NCBI GenBank assembly: GCA_026873275.1
Contig: JANTUC010000018.1
Coordinates: forward strand, 1,012,001 to 1,076,000
Length of the DNA: 64,000 nt
Direction of reading: 5' to 3'
From: Pseudopithomyces maydicus
Lineage: Eukaryota > Ascomycota > Dothideomycetes > Pleosporales > Didymosphaeriaceae
Positions 11,859 to 23,700 of the stretch are shown in pieces. The translations under genes were made by a program, and so were the position numbers. Within the stretch, counting starts at the first letter, position 1, and the number at the start of each line of letters is the position of its first letter. Under the pieces are notes generated by a model. It saw only the letters and a list, made by a program, of their open reading frames with translations. It did not search any database and had not been told where the DNA came from.

Positions 11859-12316
11859 TTAAGCAGCGATGGTGACCTCAACCTCAACACCGGCCTCGAT
11901 GTTGATGATGATCTGCTTGACAACCTCGGTGGGGGCGTTCAAGTCGATGAGGCGCTTGTGGATGCGCATCTCGTAGGTGTCCCAGGTCTTAGAACCCTCA
12001 CCGCAAGGGGTCTTGCGGGTGGTGACCTTGAGGTTCTTGGTGGGCAGACGAACGGGGCCCTTGACGCGGAGATCCTTGCCCTTGGCACGGTCAATGAGCT
12101 CGGTGCAGACCTTCTCGAGGCTCTGTGTGCAGTGTCAGACGGAACGGTAATTCATGGTAGGTAGGTATATAGCGGACCTTGACGTTGCGGCTGGTGAGGG
12201 TGATGCGGATCTTGTGGATCTTGGGACCCTCGAAGTCGCCCTTCTCTGGCTTGTCTGCGCATTGCATTAGAATCAGGCGCGTCTTTGGTGGTAGAAGCGC
12301 ACATACTGTAAGACAT
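11859..12316 (-). CDS. RPS20: 40S ribosomal protein S20 (uS10)
   Basis: Small-subunit ribosomal protein at the head of the 40S, 116 residues, normal for fungi. Three exons: 12307-12316 (10 nt), 12178-12254 and 11859-12122, joined in frame through introns of 52 and 55 nt. The short first exon ending within codon 4 (MSYN) is typical of ribosomal protein genes. Diagnostic stretches are [45 protein letters not shown] and [12 protein letters not shown]. The flexible N-terminus has Lys5 and Lys8, close to the lysines ubiquitinated on stalled ribosomes in yeast (K6, K8) and humans (K4, K8); the positional match is my observation and the modification here is inferred. It is divergently transcribed from the CUE3 homologue with 357 bp between the start codons. 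Confidence 0.97.
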
Positions 12317-12673
12317 GGTGCTTGTCGGTGTGGTTGGTATTTGGAGGCTGGTGTTAAAAGACAGATTCCAGTCACGACCCGGATCCTTGATCACTGTAAT
12401 GTGATGACTGGCGTGGTTTTATGTGCGACGGCGAGATTGTCGATGGGGCACTTTCGCACCGACAAATTCATCATTGTGGGCGGTGCCAAGATTTTGGGGA
12501 CTAAGCCACTTACCGTAAGGCGGGGATCATCCCGCCTTCCTGCACGAATGTGGGCGACTCATGATGAGTATAAACCACCAAACAGCGTGACTACCCGCGA
12601 ATCGGAACCGAAATCAAAATACATAAGAGCCGGCCACTTCTGTCCCAACTATCATATCCGATCGCTGCACACC
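12317..12673. promoter_or_regulatory. Shared divergent promoter region of RPS20 and CUE3
   Basis: 357 bp separate the two start codons, so both 5' leaders and both promoters must lie here. No canonical TATA box stands out. No motif was assigned. Confidence 0.6.
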
Positions 12674-14650
12674 ATGTCCCTCCCACAATTTGCGCTGTTT
12701 CCTGACGTCAGTCTCCGCCAAAACATCCTACCTTCTGAATGGACACTCTATCTGGACACCTGGACTTCCTTGGCAGAGCTTCATCTACGCCTGGGGGATG
12801 CACAGTTTCGAAATGTCATCTCGGAAGACTCTTCTTCATTGACTGCATTTCTTGTATCGTATTTTCATGAACTGTACAACGATGACAGCACTACACCACA
12901 GGCTCTACTGTTGCGCAAGCGATCGTTCTTGCTCTTGCATAGAATCTATTCCGGAGAACCTATTCCTGCACCCCTCCTCACATTATCTTTCCTATCAGAC
13001 ACATGTCGTGTATTCTCCAAGAGCACGCAATTCCGGTTACTGATTGAAGGGCTGTGGAAGCGAAAGGTGGTTGCCATTGAAAAGAGTCTCCAGACCGCGA
13101 AAAATTCATTGATCAAGAATCTGGATTCGAAAAGACCGGAAGAAGCAGATGGCACTTTAGACAAGATCGTGCCATTTTTGAGACTATCAACAGATGCAGG
13201 GAGTTATATGTTGACTGGGTCTGATTTCCTGGACTCTTCGTGTAATGCATATATCTTGGCATCTCCAAGTCTACAGAAGAAAATTGTCACCATAGCATAC
13301 CTGGGGCTCATCTCGTTGCTCGAAGGCCAAAAGCCAAACTTCTCACTGCTTTCGGACCATTTATTTAGTCTCAAAGCGAATGGCGAGCAGCAAGCGAAGG
13401 CTGGTCGGCATTCACTAATCGCAGATTTAGTTACAAACACCCCTCTGCTGCAAAAGATAAGAGATAAAGCCGTGACACCCGAAACTAGTCGTATAAGAAA
13501 TCTGGCGACCTCATTAAGTTCATTCCAGCAGTCTTCTGTTGTTCGACCAAAGAAAATAGTCCGACGAAAGGTAGACAAGGGCAAAGAAAAAGCAAGCAAC
13601 GATGAGTATGGTCACGGCGCTTTTCAGGAAGTACACGTTCATCGGATGAGCATAATCACCCAACTCCAAGACTTATTTCCCGACCTTGGTTCCGGTTTCC
13701 TGGCCAAACTGCTGCATGAATATAAAGACAGTATTGAAGAAGTTACAGCGCACCTCTTGGAAGATTCATTGCCCCCTCATCTTGCCAATTTAGAAAGAAG
13801 CGAGCAATTACCTTCCCAATCTGCTATGAAGCCTCACTTCACTCCACGACCAACGCCTCCTGCTGTTGAGCGCCGTAATGTTTTCGACGACGATGAGTTT
13901 GACCGCCTTGCTGTTGACGCGTCTCGCCTCCATATCGGTCGTAAGGATGCGGACTCTACCGCCGATACTATCCTATCTGATCGCAACACTGCTCCCAGTA
14001 AATCCGCCATCCTTTCTGCATTGGCTGCATTCGACTCGGACGACGACGAGCGCGACGACACGTATGACGTGGAGGATGTTGGAGGAACCATTGATTCCGC
14101 AGCACCCGGGGCTGATGAAGCCGGTGCTGATCTAAGAGATAAGAACGAAGAGGCATTGTTCAGAGCGTTCGCATCTACCCCTGGGTTGTTTTCCCGGGAT
14201 GCAGAAACACGACGCGGCAAGGCCAGGGCTGCGTTGAAGAGCGAAACAGGGATGACAGATGAATCGATCGAGGGTTGGGGATTGATGATGGGACGTGATC
14301 CGAAGCGACTCCGACGCCTGGAAGCAAAATTCGCGACATTCTCAGGGCAACAAACGCAACTTGCTCCAACATCATGGCGGAACACGCCTGCAGGATCCGA
14401 TGCTGAAGGATCCGATGCAATTAGGGAGAATCAGGAGCAACACGGCTATAGAGGGAGTGGCAGGGGCCGTGGCGGACGCGGGAGAGGACGAGGCGGAGGT
14501 GGGCGTGGCGGCAGTGTGGCCGGTCCGAATGACGATAAGGGTACACAAGTATCACGACAGCGGAAAGAGGCGAATAAGGGATCTCGGGCAAACCACAACC
14601 GCAGAGACCAGCGGGCACGGAAGATGGCCAGGGGAGGATTACCGGGATGA
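12674..14650 (+). CDS. CUE3: CUE-domain protein, Cue3/ASCC2 homologue (RQT complex)
   Basis: Single-exon gene, 658 residues. The start MSLPQFALFP was chosen because the open frame upstream of it overlaps the RPS20 exons. Residues about 1-300 form the helical N-terminal part of ASCC2-type proteins. A CUE ubiquitin-binding domain lies at about 322-372 (IITQLQDLFPDLG ... FLAKLLHEY ... VTAHLLED). A basic/acidic middle region follows, then GMTDESIEGWGLMMGRDPKR (about 525-545). A GRG/RGG-rich tail lies at about 593-620, with a basic C-terminus. In yeast, Cue3 (Rqt3) works with Slh1 and Rqt4 to split ribosomes stalled and ubiquitinated on uS10; in humans ASCC2 does the same with ASCC3. The RGG tail is an unusually marked RNA-binding-like addition. 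Function is assigned by domain and layout, not by experiment. Confidence 0.85.
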   Translation: MSLPQFALFPDVSLRQNILPSEWTLYLDTWTSLAELHLRLGDAQFRNVISEDSSSLTAFLVSYFHELYNDDSTTPQALLLRKRSFLLLHRIYSGEPIPAPLLTLSFLSDTCRVFSKSTQFRLLIEGLWKRKVVAIEKSLQTAKNSLIKNLDSKRPEEADGTLDKIVPFLRLSTDAGSYMLTGSDFLDSSCNAYILASPSLQKKIVTIAYLGLISLLEGQKPNFSLLSDHLFSLKANGEQQAKAGRHSLIADLVTNTPLLQKIRDKAVTPETSRIRNLATSLSSFQQSSVVRPKKIVRRKVDKGKEKASNDEYGHGAFQEVHVHRMSIITQLQDLFPDLGSGFLAKLLHEYKDSIEEVTAHLLEDSLPPHLANLERSEQLPSQSAMKPHFTPRPTPPAVERRNVFDDDEFDRLAVDASRLHIGRKDADSTADTILSDRNTAPSKSAILSALAAFDSDDDERDDTYDVEDVGGTIDSAAPGADEAGADLRDKNEEALFRAFASTPGLFSRDAETRRGKARAALKSETGMTDESIEGWGLMMGRDPKRLRRLEAKFATFSGQQTQLAPTSWRNTPAGSDAEGSDAIRENQEQHGYRGSGRGRGGRGRGRGGGGRGGSVAGPNDDKGTQVSRQRKEANKGSRANHNRRDQRARKMARGGLPG

Positions 14651-15019
14651 TCAGCTGCTGCATACCAGAGCAATTATAATACTGCCCCCTCCCGGCCCAG
14701 TCGATTGTACTTTCAGGTAGTAAAAAATCAAAATCGACTTCACAAAAATTGGAATTGTCGTAGGCTATAGAGCGACCAGAGACGTCACTAAACTTTTTAT
14801 ATCTCAACTCATATTCTGATGGTGAGGTTGGCAAAAGGACTTTTTGATATGGATCCTGCCGGATCACATACTGCATGGTCGTGGGGTTACGATGTGCTAG
14901 TCCGAATGTAGTTAGAGCCTCCATCGGGAGTGAAACGGCACCGGGCGCGGCTCACTAGTGTAAGCTGGGCCTGCGCGTGAGGTGTGTTCAACCTCTGAAC
15001 TGCTGTTTGCACGCACGTC
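14651..15019. other. Intergenic, 369 bp
   Basis: Spacer between two genes on the same strand: CUE3 3' end and the promoter of the Mtf1-like gene. No feature recognised. Confidence 0.5.
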
Positions 15020-17016
15020 ATGCCTCCCAGACTCGCCCCTCTGTGTCGCACGCGCATTCCGTTGCGACCACCTGCATGGCCTGTCCGGGTGGCTCAGCTG
15101 CGCTTCGCAACAGCAGGGCGACCACCAGCATGGATGATGGAACAGCGTGCGGGTGTTACAGAGAAATACCCATTGACGAAGAAACTGGCTGAGCTAGGAT
15201 TGCGGCCTGATCCACTATATGCTACTAGAAACCAACCCGCCGCGCGATTGCAGATTGTAAGTCCAGACCTCTGCGGTACGTTGAGCCCTTGGGTTGGCAG
15301 AAATGCGTGGACATGGAAATTGCGAAGACTGATGTGAACGTGCAGATGATGTGCTCAATTATATGGGACATACGCTTGAGAAATATAAAGGATGCGATAT
15401 CATCGACCTGAATCCGGGCGCCTGCTTGTGGTCGCAAAAGCTTCACGATTTCCTGCAACCGCGCACTCACGTCCTCCTTGAATCGATGCCCTCCATGTAC
15501 AGCCAGTTCCAACAGCCTTTGCTGGATCAACCGGGCTCGACATATAAGCTCTTCGAGGGCGACATCAACCCTCGAGAGACGTTCGATAGACTGTTCGAGA
15601 GCGGTATTTTGCCTCATCAAAAACGGGTCAATCCTGATATTCCCGCTGCGCAAACACCCAATGACACTCTTTTGGTTACGGGTTCGCTGATGTGGGACCC
15701 CCAGGCAAAGGCATGGGCTTTGACTCAATAGGCAAGCAACTTCTGGCGTTATTCAACGAAAGCGCCTGGAACGCGCAGCGTTACCATCGATATGGGCCGG
15801 TGCGCTCTCTTTTATGGATGACTGAGGATGATTTCAAGCCTGCATTACCCCGATCGCATCACACGTACGGCAAGTACTCGTTCATGTTAAACTTCCTTGG
15901 AGAGCACGTTCAGGTGGTGACTCCAGGACACCAACCGAAGAAATCTGCCCGTGGCTCGATTGCCCGTCCACCGCAATATCAAATCCAGAGTGTGATACGC
16001 GCAATGCAGCGTGGCAGAGAAACTGGAATGGAGTTACCCGTTCATAGACGAGAGAACATGCATGATTTCGCCGACGATATAGTGCGGCGTAACTTGGAAA
16101 AGGGCAGGGATGCCGACGCAAGGCTAAGCACGGAGGAGATACGCGAATTCCTGGACGAACAAGCACGTGCAGGGAAATCCGCTTCAGGTATCGACTGGGA
16201 GCAAGCTATGATGGGTATCCAACACCAAATGGAAATGGAAAAAGATGCTGCTCGCTACAGGCAGGTCGTCTCTAAAAATGGTCGTGAAACGAAGAGCACA
16301 AAACGGACGAAGGAAGGTAAACAAATGCACGAGCGAATCGCCTTGGTCAGGTCAGGCACCAAAAAAGAATGGCTTGCGAGAAGATGGCCGACTTGGCTGA
16401 AGTCATGTACAATCGCGAATGTGAGGTTCTTGCCATGGAAGACGGACCAGAGAAGGAGGCCGCCAAAGCGCAACTGGATAAGATGGATGCAGACCTGGAA
16501 GAAGCCATCGCATGTTCACGTCACTCGCCATTCGATCCGATGTCGGAAGTGGGGGAGCGCATCAGTATGAAGCTGGGCCTTCTTCAGTGGGATCGGCGCC
16601 CCTATGAACCTCTGGTGATGCAGGAGAACGAGGTGTGGCCGGCGAAACGCGTGTGCCTGATCGATTCGGAACCGTATGCTCTTCCACCTGGAAAGTCGGC
16701 CAAATGGTTCGATTGGGTTCTTGATTTTGTTGTCGCTTTGTTTCAAAACTCGACTGCAAGCGTGAAAAGGGCGCTCGATGGCGTACAACCCGGCGCTTCC
16801 GCGCTCGTAGATGAAGTGCCGAGCTTGAGGGACCCGAAGAAGGGCGGGCGCTGGCACATGGAGCATCTGAAGGCGCACATGTTGACTAACGAGATGTTGT
16901 CGGATCTTACCCAGGCGTACCACGATTGGCCTTTCAAGAGCCAGCATGCGACACACTCGAAATACTTTCAGTCAAAAACCAAGGGGGTGAAAATCACTGT
17001 GGATAAAAAGGGGTAA
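15020..17016 (+). CDS. Mtf1-like / rRNA adenine dimethyltransferase-like mitochondrial protein; two frameshifts
   Basis: Protein of the KsgA/Dim1/TFB1M superfamily as found in filamentous fungi, probably a mitochondrial transcription factor or methyltransferase relative. Exon 1 is 15020-15275 and encodes an Arg-rich, acid-poor leader fitting mitochondrial import. The intron is 15276-15345. Exon 2 runs 15346-17016. The SAM-fold start is visible as DIIDLNPGACLWSQKL followed by HVLLES, then TLLVTGSLMWDP and GFDSIGKQLL. Two breaks occur: in the C5 run 15698-15702 (after MWDP) and in the A6 run 16361-16366 (between RSGTKK and MACEKMADL). One extra base in each run restores one frame of roughly 640 residues. 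The C-terminal third is long and lineage-specific. I cannot tell transcription factor from methyltransferase; motif I is not canonical. Confidence 0.78.
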
Positions 17017-17154
17017 GGAGCAAGTATTGTAAGGATCCGGCCCACGGCGAATGCATGGGTTTTGTATTGTTGTTTGTACAAATAGTGTAGCATATGGTAT
17101 ACAATGAATGGGCTGCGCTCGGGGCAGGAGTGCATCTCTGGCAAGCGGCCACCC

Positions 17155-17702
17155 CTACTTCTTCGCACCCTTGGTGGGAGCTGCCTTCGCTGCTTCAGGG
17201 GCCGGGGCAGCAGGCTGGGCGGCCTTTGTCGCATCCGCTTTGCCGGCATTTCCACTGATCAGGTCCATGAAGTAGTCCGACTTTGCCGTGCCCTTGGCCT
17301 GTTTTCCTTGTCAGCGTCCATGTACCAGCTGGTCACGGTTGCACGTACCTGGGAAGCATCCCATCCTCTTCCAAACTTTGCCCTGAACGCAGCCAGCTTG
17401 CCTGCCTCGTCCTCCTCGACGTTCAGCAGCTTCTGCGAGCTGGGGTTCCACAGCGGTGTGTTGCGCGTGTCCTTGGTGGCTTTGTACACGGGCATGGGCG
17501 ACGTGGTGCGCTGAATAAAGGATGAGCCGTCGGACAGGGTGACGAGCTGGGTGAAGGTGTAGGGGCGCTTGGGGCGGCGGAGGAGGGTTGCGTGCCGGAC
17601 CTGGGTGTGGGTTACGGGCGTCGAGTGGGCGGCTGGACTGGTCAAGTTGGTGAGGGTGCGCAGGACGCGCAGGGCGCTGGGCGAGGGGACGGGCGAAGCC
17701 AT
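17155..17702 (-). CDS. MRPL36: Mitochondrial large-subunit ribosomal protein bL31m (Mrpl36 type)
   Basis: Nuclear-encoded protein of the mitochondrial 54S subunit, 165 residues. Exon 1 is 17349-17702, the intron is 17299-17348 (GTACGT...AACAG) and exon 2 is 17155-17298. Residues 1-35 are a Ser/Thr/Arg-rich presequence. Then comes the family core: RRPKRPYTFTQLVTLSDGSS, TTSPMPVYKATKDTRNTPLW and AFRAKFGRGWD. The short second exon encodes KSDYFMDLISG and an Ala/Pro/Lys-rich tail ending KGAKK, common in filamentous fungi. The gene is intact and divergent from the flavin-reductase-like gene (281 bp apart), so both mitochondrial genes may share a promoter region. Confidence 0.92.
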
Positions 17703-17983
17703 TGAATATGGGGTTATATGGGATGCGTGGTGGTGGGCGACGACGTGCGGGAACTTGGAAGGTTGCGACCGTCCAGTGTCGTTGCGGCCGGCTTATCCTC
17801 GGCGGGACTTTTTTTGACCGGGGGATCTATGCGGAGCGCGTCTGAAGAGGTGACGACAGGCCTATCTGCAGTATGCTCAGCCATTGCTCTGCCCTGTCCT
17901 GCCCTGCTCTGCTCGACTCTGCTCTGCCCCGCGGCCCCAATTCGCTATCATGATCCCGTGATTGAATTTGCCGCCCTGCTCCA

Positions 17984-20201
17984 ATGGCGCTCACAACGCG
18001 CTCCGCCGCCCGCTTCTTCGCCATCTTCTATCGGTGGAGCTGCTCTGCGCGTACGAACTTTGCCCACACCCTTCGTTATCATGTGCATGTACGGCTGACC
18101 ACCCCCACAGGCCATACACAATGCCGCCCCGTAGCATCCTCTCGTCTGCCGCGCCATTCATCATGTCTCTACTCCTCCACCAGCCGCCTTCTATTGCAGG
18201 ACAACCCCATACGTCCGACGCCGGCCAGCGACGAGACGCCTCCCATGAAGACGGCTATTCGCAATCTCATGCGTCATGTGCCTAGCTCTGTTTCTGTGAT
18301 TACCGTCCATGCGACTCAGCCAGGCGAGCACAAGATCCTCCCGATAGGCAGCGCCATATCGTCGCTCACCACGGTTACCCTGGACCCACCGCATGTGTCA
18401 TTCAACATCAAGACGCCGTCGAGAACTCTCAGTGCTATCCACGAAGCCGGAGGATCATTTCGTGTCCATTTCCTTGACGATTCTCCCGAAGCCGCAAGCC
18501 TGGCCCGTAGCTTTACCGAGGGGAATTCCGAGGAGGTGCTGGCCAAGCGAGCGAACATGTTTAGTTTCGCAGTTGATACTCTGAATGAGGGAAAATCCAA
18601 CCCCCAAGGATTGTTTCCAGCGCTGTGGTTGCTTCCATGAGCTGCCAACTGCTGCAGGAAGCTACTGTGGCCGATCACGTTGTTGCCATAGCCAGGGTGG
18701 ACAACTTCAGGTCTGGAAAAGAATTGAAACCAACCTTGCTCTATCATCAAGGCAATTACAAGAAGAACAATGGCACTATTCTGCTCGATTCTCAACCACT
18801 TGTGACGTCTACCACAACATCTGGCGAGCCTTCCGCAAGAGATGTTTACTACAATTACCCTTTGTTCCCTGGTGAGAAAGAGAAGGCGGATTTCGTATTC
18901 CGTCTGAAAACCCATTTGAAGCAAAATCCAAAACCCCAAAATAAGAACACTTTCAAGTCCACTGACGGAGGAGAGAATTTCCTTGCCAACAGTTGGAACA
19001 AACGACCAGGCCTTTTTGGACTCAACATTCGACGCATTGCCGCTGAGTGCGGCTATCGCCTTCCTCCCCTTCTCTGCCATCTTCACAGGATGCCCCCAAC
19101 GCCTTCCGCTTCTACGGGACACTTAGCGCATCTGACATAGCTATCATTCAAACCAGCGCCAGGAACCTAGTTCGGTCAAATCCGATGGTGCTGCAAGGAG
19201 ATGCCCGGGATTTCTTAGCGTCGTTAGACGTGCATCCAGTGAACGAGAACAACTTACTTGCCAGCGACATATTAGACGTACTACGCGAGGATGGTCTGAC
19301 CGACCCACACGAACCACGAAGCATGGAAAAATTGGGCGCCTCCATCACACTCGACGTTCTGGAAATTGTTGAGAATCAGTTCTTTGCACTACTCAAGACC
19401 TTGTCGTACGAACAAGCGGTTGATATGCCAATTCAAGAAATGTTCAACACCATGGGGATTAGAGACATTTCTCTGAGGAAAAACTTGTCGTACAAACGTA
19501 GTCGGCTTGTAACTGAGGCATTTGCCGAAAAATTCGCCCCACCATTCGTTGATATCGCTGGCCATGTAAACCAGGAAGAAATTCGTGTCATCGTGGCCCG
19601 CTTGCTAGACCATCTGAACATAGATGTCACTCAAAATTTTCACAGCACCATGAGCCGCCCGTATTACGATATATATCGAGCAATTGGCGTGCACCCAGAA
19701 GTCTCGGGCGTAGACCTCCATTTTTTGCTCAGCAAGCTAAAATATTTAAAGGAAGCTGCCGCTAGTTTGGACGAGTTCCGTCGACGCGTGGAAGAGATGC
19801 AAGAGCCAATCCTTGAGAAGCGCACATTCCCCATCGAAGAGCTTGATACCCGCGTCAAAAAGCTGGTCGGTTCGCACACTCTTCAAGTCGCTCGATGGAC
19901 TTTCAAAGATATCACTGCTGCGCTCGGGATTCACAGAGATGCCTTGGTGAAAATCGACAATCGTAATATGTCGTTAAGAGCGAGCCCCCAAATTATTCGG
20001 GACTGTGTCATTCGAGCCCTCAAGCAAAAGCTCGATGATGACTCGATATCGGCAGAAGAGCGAGAGGCGATTACCGAACGTTTACAACAGAAATCTAAGC
20101 TTTCCGGGGACACGAAACAACATCTGCGTCAAGATAGAGCGTGGGGTCGCTCAGGTTCACTCAAAGCACGCCTACACAGAAACCACAGCTCAGAACCCTG
20201 A
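17984..20201 (+). CDS. Flavin-reductase-like protein with long helical C-terminus, mitochondrial; two frameshifts
   Basis: The N-terminal 80 residues are rich in Arg/Ser/His and low in acidic residues, like a mitochondrial presequence. A 60-nt in-frame segment, 18051-18110 (GTACGA donor, CTGAC branch-like site, CCACAG acceptor), is probably an intron. The flavin reductase-like (FMN-binding split-barrel) domain covers roughly residues 85-270: RHVPSSVSVITVHA, PIGSAISSLTTVTLDPPHVSF, SFRVHFLDD and a later DHVVAIARVDNFRSG. The remaining ~400 residues are predicted mostly helical and are not a domain I can name. Breaks lie in the C5 run 18601-18605 and the C5 run 19093-19097; one more base in each gives NPPRIVSSAVVAS and HRMPPNAFRFYG, continuous with both flanks. 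Substrate and redox partner are unknown. Confidence 0.72.
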
Positions 20202-20721
20202 GCTAATCGTTGAGTGGGTACAAAAGGAGAAAGATGGTTCACAAAAAGGGTTGGACAACACTAAAGCGGGTGTTTCCATTATTGGAGAGATTTCAATATA
20301 GGGATCAACACATAAAATTTGAAGACACCCTCTACTGTCTTTTAGAAACCATACCTACTTTGATCCCGCACAGGTATTGGCCATCAGATGGCATATTATA
20401 AGTCGATGTGTAAAAAACTTTGACGAGAAGGAACATTTGGAATAGCGAGGCGAGATAAGAGCAGCTGATACCCCAGCGAGTCTGATACGGGACTATGTAG
20501 AATGTTTTGGATGTATTAACATTGTATTCTATTTGTACAAAATCCATCCATCACTATGCAGCCGAATTCGATAGATGTATCTATCGTCGGGTTGTTTCGT
20601 GCAAGCACCAGTGTAAAGCATTCCTATGCAAGTGCAATACATAGCTAGATCCCAAAGTAAGATTACACTTACATGCAATGGGTATCTATTGAATAACACT
20701 TCACAACCCCAAGTCTGAATT
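20202..20721. other. Intergenic, 520 bp
   Basis: AT-rich spacer between convergent genes. Only 3' ends are expected. No feature recognised. Confidence 0.5.
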
Positions 20722-23700
20722 TCATGGTTGCGACACGCACTCTGCCAGTGCTGTCCACCCTTCTACCCTCCACGGCGCCAACATGATTCCCCTTTGCGCA
20801 TCAGCTGGCGAACCAGTACCTGCGATAGCGTCGGCTAGTCCTCTAGCATCCAAATCTCCTACGGGCGGCACACTCCTGCCAGCTGTCTCCCTAGCCATGA
20901 TCGCCGCGAACGAGCTGTCCTCGGTCGCACCCGCCAGCTCCTTCCACCCGGTATGCTTCCACGGTGCGAGCATGATACTACGGCGCGCCTCATCGAGTTC
21001 ACTCTCTTCGCCACCGAGGAAGAACGAAATCGCCTCGATTACCTTCTCTACACGTGCGAGGTCCGAAGCAGAGATGTCAGCCGAAGTACGCAAAGAATCA
21101 AGATCTTCCTTGACTGCAGCCATAGTATCCTCGTCTTCGTCGGCAACAGCCATGGCACCGAGGAGCGTAACGATTCCGACGTGCCGACCGTGCGTCTCTA
21201 CAGCAGAGAAGAGTTGCTCACGAGCAACATCTTTTTCATTCTCACCACCCTTGGCCCAGAGCACTTCTGCAAGAAGACAGATGATATCTGGATTACTTCC
21301 CGTCGCCTCGAGACTGGTACGGAAATATGGGATCGCTGCATCAAGATCGCCTTGGAAGTAGTGCGCCAAGCCAGCCGTCAATCTCGCACTCAGTGTCGTC
21401 TTATCCAACGCTTCGGGCGTCATAATGGAGAGGTTAGCCTCCGTGTCGAAATCAGAGAGGAGTTCGAGCGCGGTCTCCGCTTCCTCTACAGCAGCGGAGA
21501 AAGACTCAGAAGCCAAAAGATTTCTTGACAGGTCGTTCTTTGCTTTCGCAAAGCGCACAAGTGCGGAAGTTGACTCGGATGTTTCGTAGTCTTGTTCGGC
21601 GGCTGTGCAGATTGCGGTCAGAGCCTCAATGGCAGCATCGTGATTGCCGATTCGTTCGAGGAATAATGCAGCGAGATGCTTGTGAGGGATGTCGTAGGGA
21701 GCTTGAAAGTTGAGTTGATGAAGGGCGAAAAGAGGCTGGATGAGATTCGTGATATTGCTCGATGCTGCGGGCGAGGATATCAAGAAGTCGAAAGTGGATA
21801 CCGCGTATTGGCGCTTCGTGATGAGTGATGAGGAGTCGGAGAGCTCGAAAGCGTGCGTAAAATGAGACAACGCTTCGGTCGTATCGCCATAGAGTAAAGC
21901 TACAATACCTTCTCCCACCCATGCCAGCGCGAAATCCGGGTCAGTAGACTGAGCTCGAGAAAAGGCTTGGTGTGCGAGTTCGGTGTCATTTTGGAGAAGG
22001 TAAAGGGTTCCAAGATTAGTCCACGTGCGCACACTCCGCTCGTTTAGATGCAAAGAGCGTACGAATGCATGCTGAGCAACTTTCGGGTTCAAGGTGGTAG
22101 TGATGACACCGAGAGAATTCCAGAATTCCGAATTTCCTGCTTCGAGCTCAATAGCTCGCTTGAAGCATCTCATTGCCGCACGGAGGTAGGTAGTTAGTTT
22201 ACCATCCTGAACAAGTTCCTGCTCCAAACACACATGCGCTCGGTATTCAGTCCAGCCCAGATTGTACCAGGCTACGGCTTGCGCGTGGATATCGTGGGCA
22301 CAGCTTGCAATTGCTCGCTTGTGCGCGAGTATTGAAGCTTTCAAGACATTTGTCAAAGTGGCCGAGCTGTCTGACTTCAATGTGACCAAATCATCAACTC
22401 CAATACCGTCGATGTCTTTGTGCGCATTGAGATCGAGCTCAATGTCTGATTTGCAGTTGATCAAGTCAGCCACATGACCTCCCGGGCATTGGCCCAATTT
22501 TTCTTGCACCCAGGTGAATATGCTCAGAGCATCACCGACGGCCTTCCACAGATTGAAAGCGTCGGGTTTATATTTCGTAATGGTGATAGCGACCTCTAGA
22601 GCTCTGGTCGCACTGTCCGCGGCTTCGCCAAAGAAACCGGTCTCTATGCAGCGCCAGCCCTTTTCCACTAAAGTTTGCACAAGTGCGATTGATACCCCAA
22701 ACTCTTGAGAGCGTTCTTGAAGAACCTCTTCGTATCCTGCGACGGCGGCATTGAATTCGCTTAGTTCGCGGTTGACATTTGCAAGCATGTACTTTGCGAA
22801 CCAAGTCTCGCTGTCCGCCTTTCTTATCTCCACGCCGTCAGACGGATTCTCCGCATAGTTGAAAGCTTTTGCAGCAGAATTATAACGGCCCGAGTTATGA
22901 TAGCTCTCTCCGAGACCTATGTATGAATGGTAATCGTTGGGACTTATGCGCAGGGCAGAAAGAAAGGAAACGATACTCTTCTGATATTCTTGCTTGTTCA
23001 TCTGAACAACTCCGAGAGCGGAATATGGCCAGCTTACACCCTTCTTCTTTGACCCAGGTGCGATCTTGATCTTGCCAGAATCAACTACTCGTTGGGATAT
23101 TACTTCTACAATATCCCATTCACCCTGGTTAGCAAATAGACGTGCCATTCTCTCGGCCGCTACAATCTCCGAAGGGGACAACTCGAAAGCTTTCTGGAAA
23201 CATTGTCTCGCACGCTTCTTGTCCTTGTTGTAGTCCTCATAGAAGATGCCCAATTTGGTGTAGGCGGGTGCAAAGTTGGGGTTCGCTTTTATGGCAGCTA
23301 GAAACATTGCATAAGGACCCTTCCGGTCGCGGCGCGCTTGTTTTGAAGAATCGAGCTCCCACATGCAAACTCCTATTCTATAGAGTGTCTGGGCTCGGAG
23401 TTCGCGTCCTCTTGCGCTTGAGGCATCTAACTGAGGGTATTCCAGGTATGCATGGAGCCTAGAAAGTCCATCCTGGTAGTTGCCGCTGAGTGCCTGACAC
23501 CATGCGGCTTCAGCGCCAATGCGGCCATTGGATGGATCCTGTTTCAATGCTTGCTCGAGGAAGTCGACAGCTTCAGCATATTCCTCCTCCTCCTCTAAAA
23601 TCAGGCCAATCCCAATCAGAGCGGCGGTGAATTGCGGGTTGCGCTTCAATATTGATTCAAAGATGGCTTTCGCCTCTGGATGGTTCCTGGGAGTCTGGTA

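Noticed and set aside
12179..12673. N-terminal extension of the CUE3 homologue (823-codon frame)
   Set aside because: It overlaps antisense RPS20 exons and introns and has no family similarity; the ATG at 12674 fits the family start.
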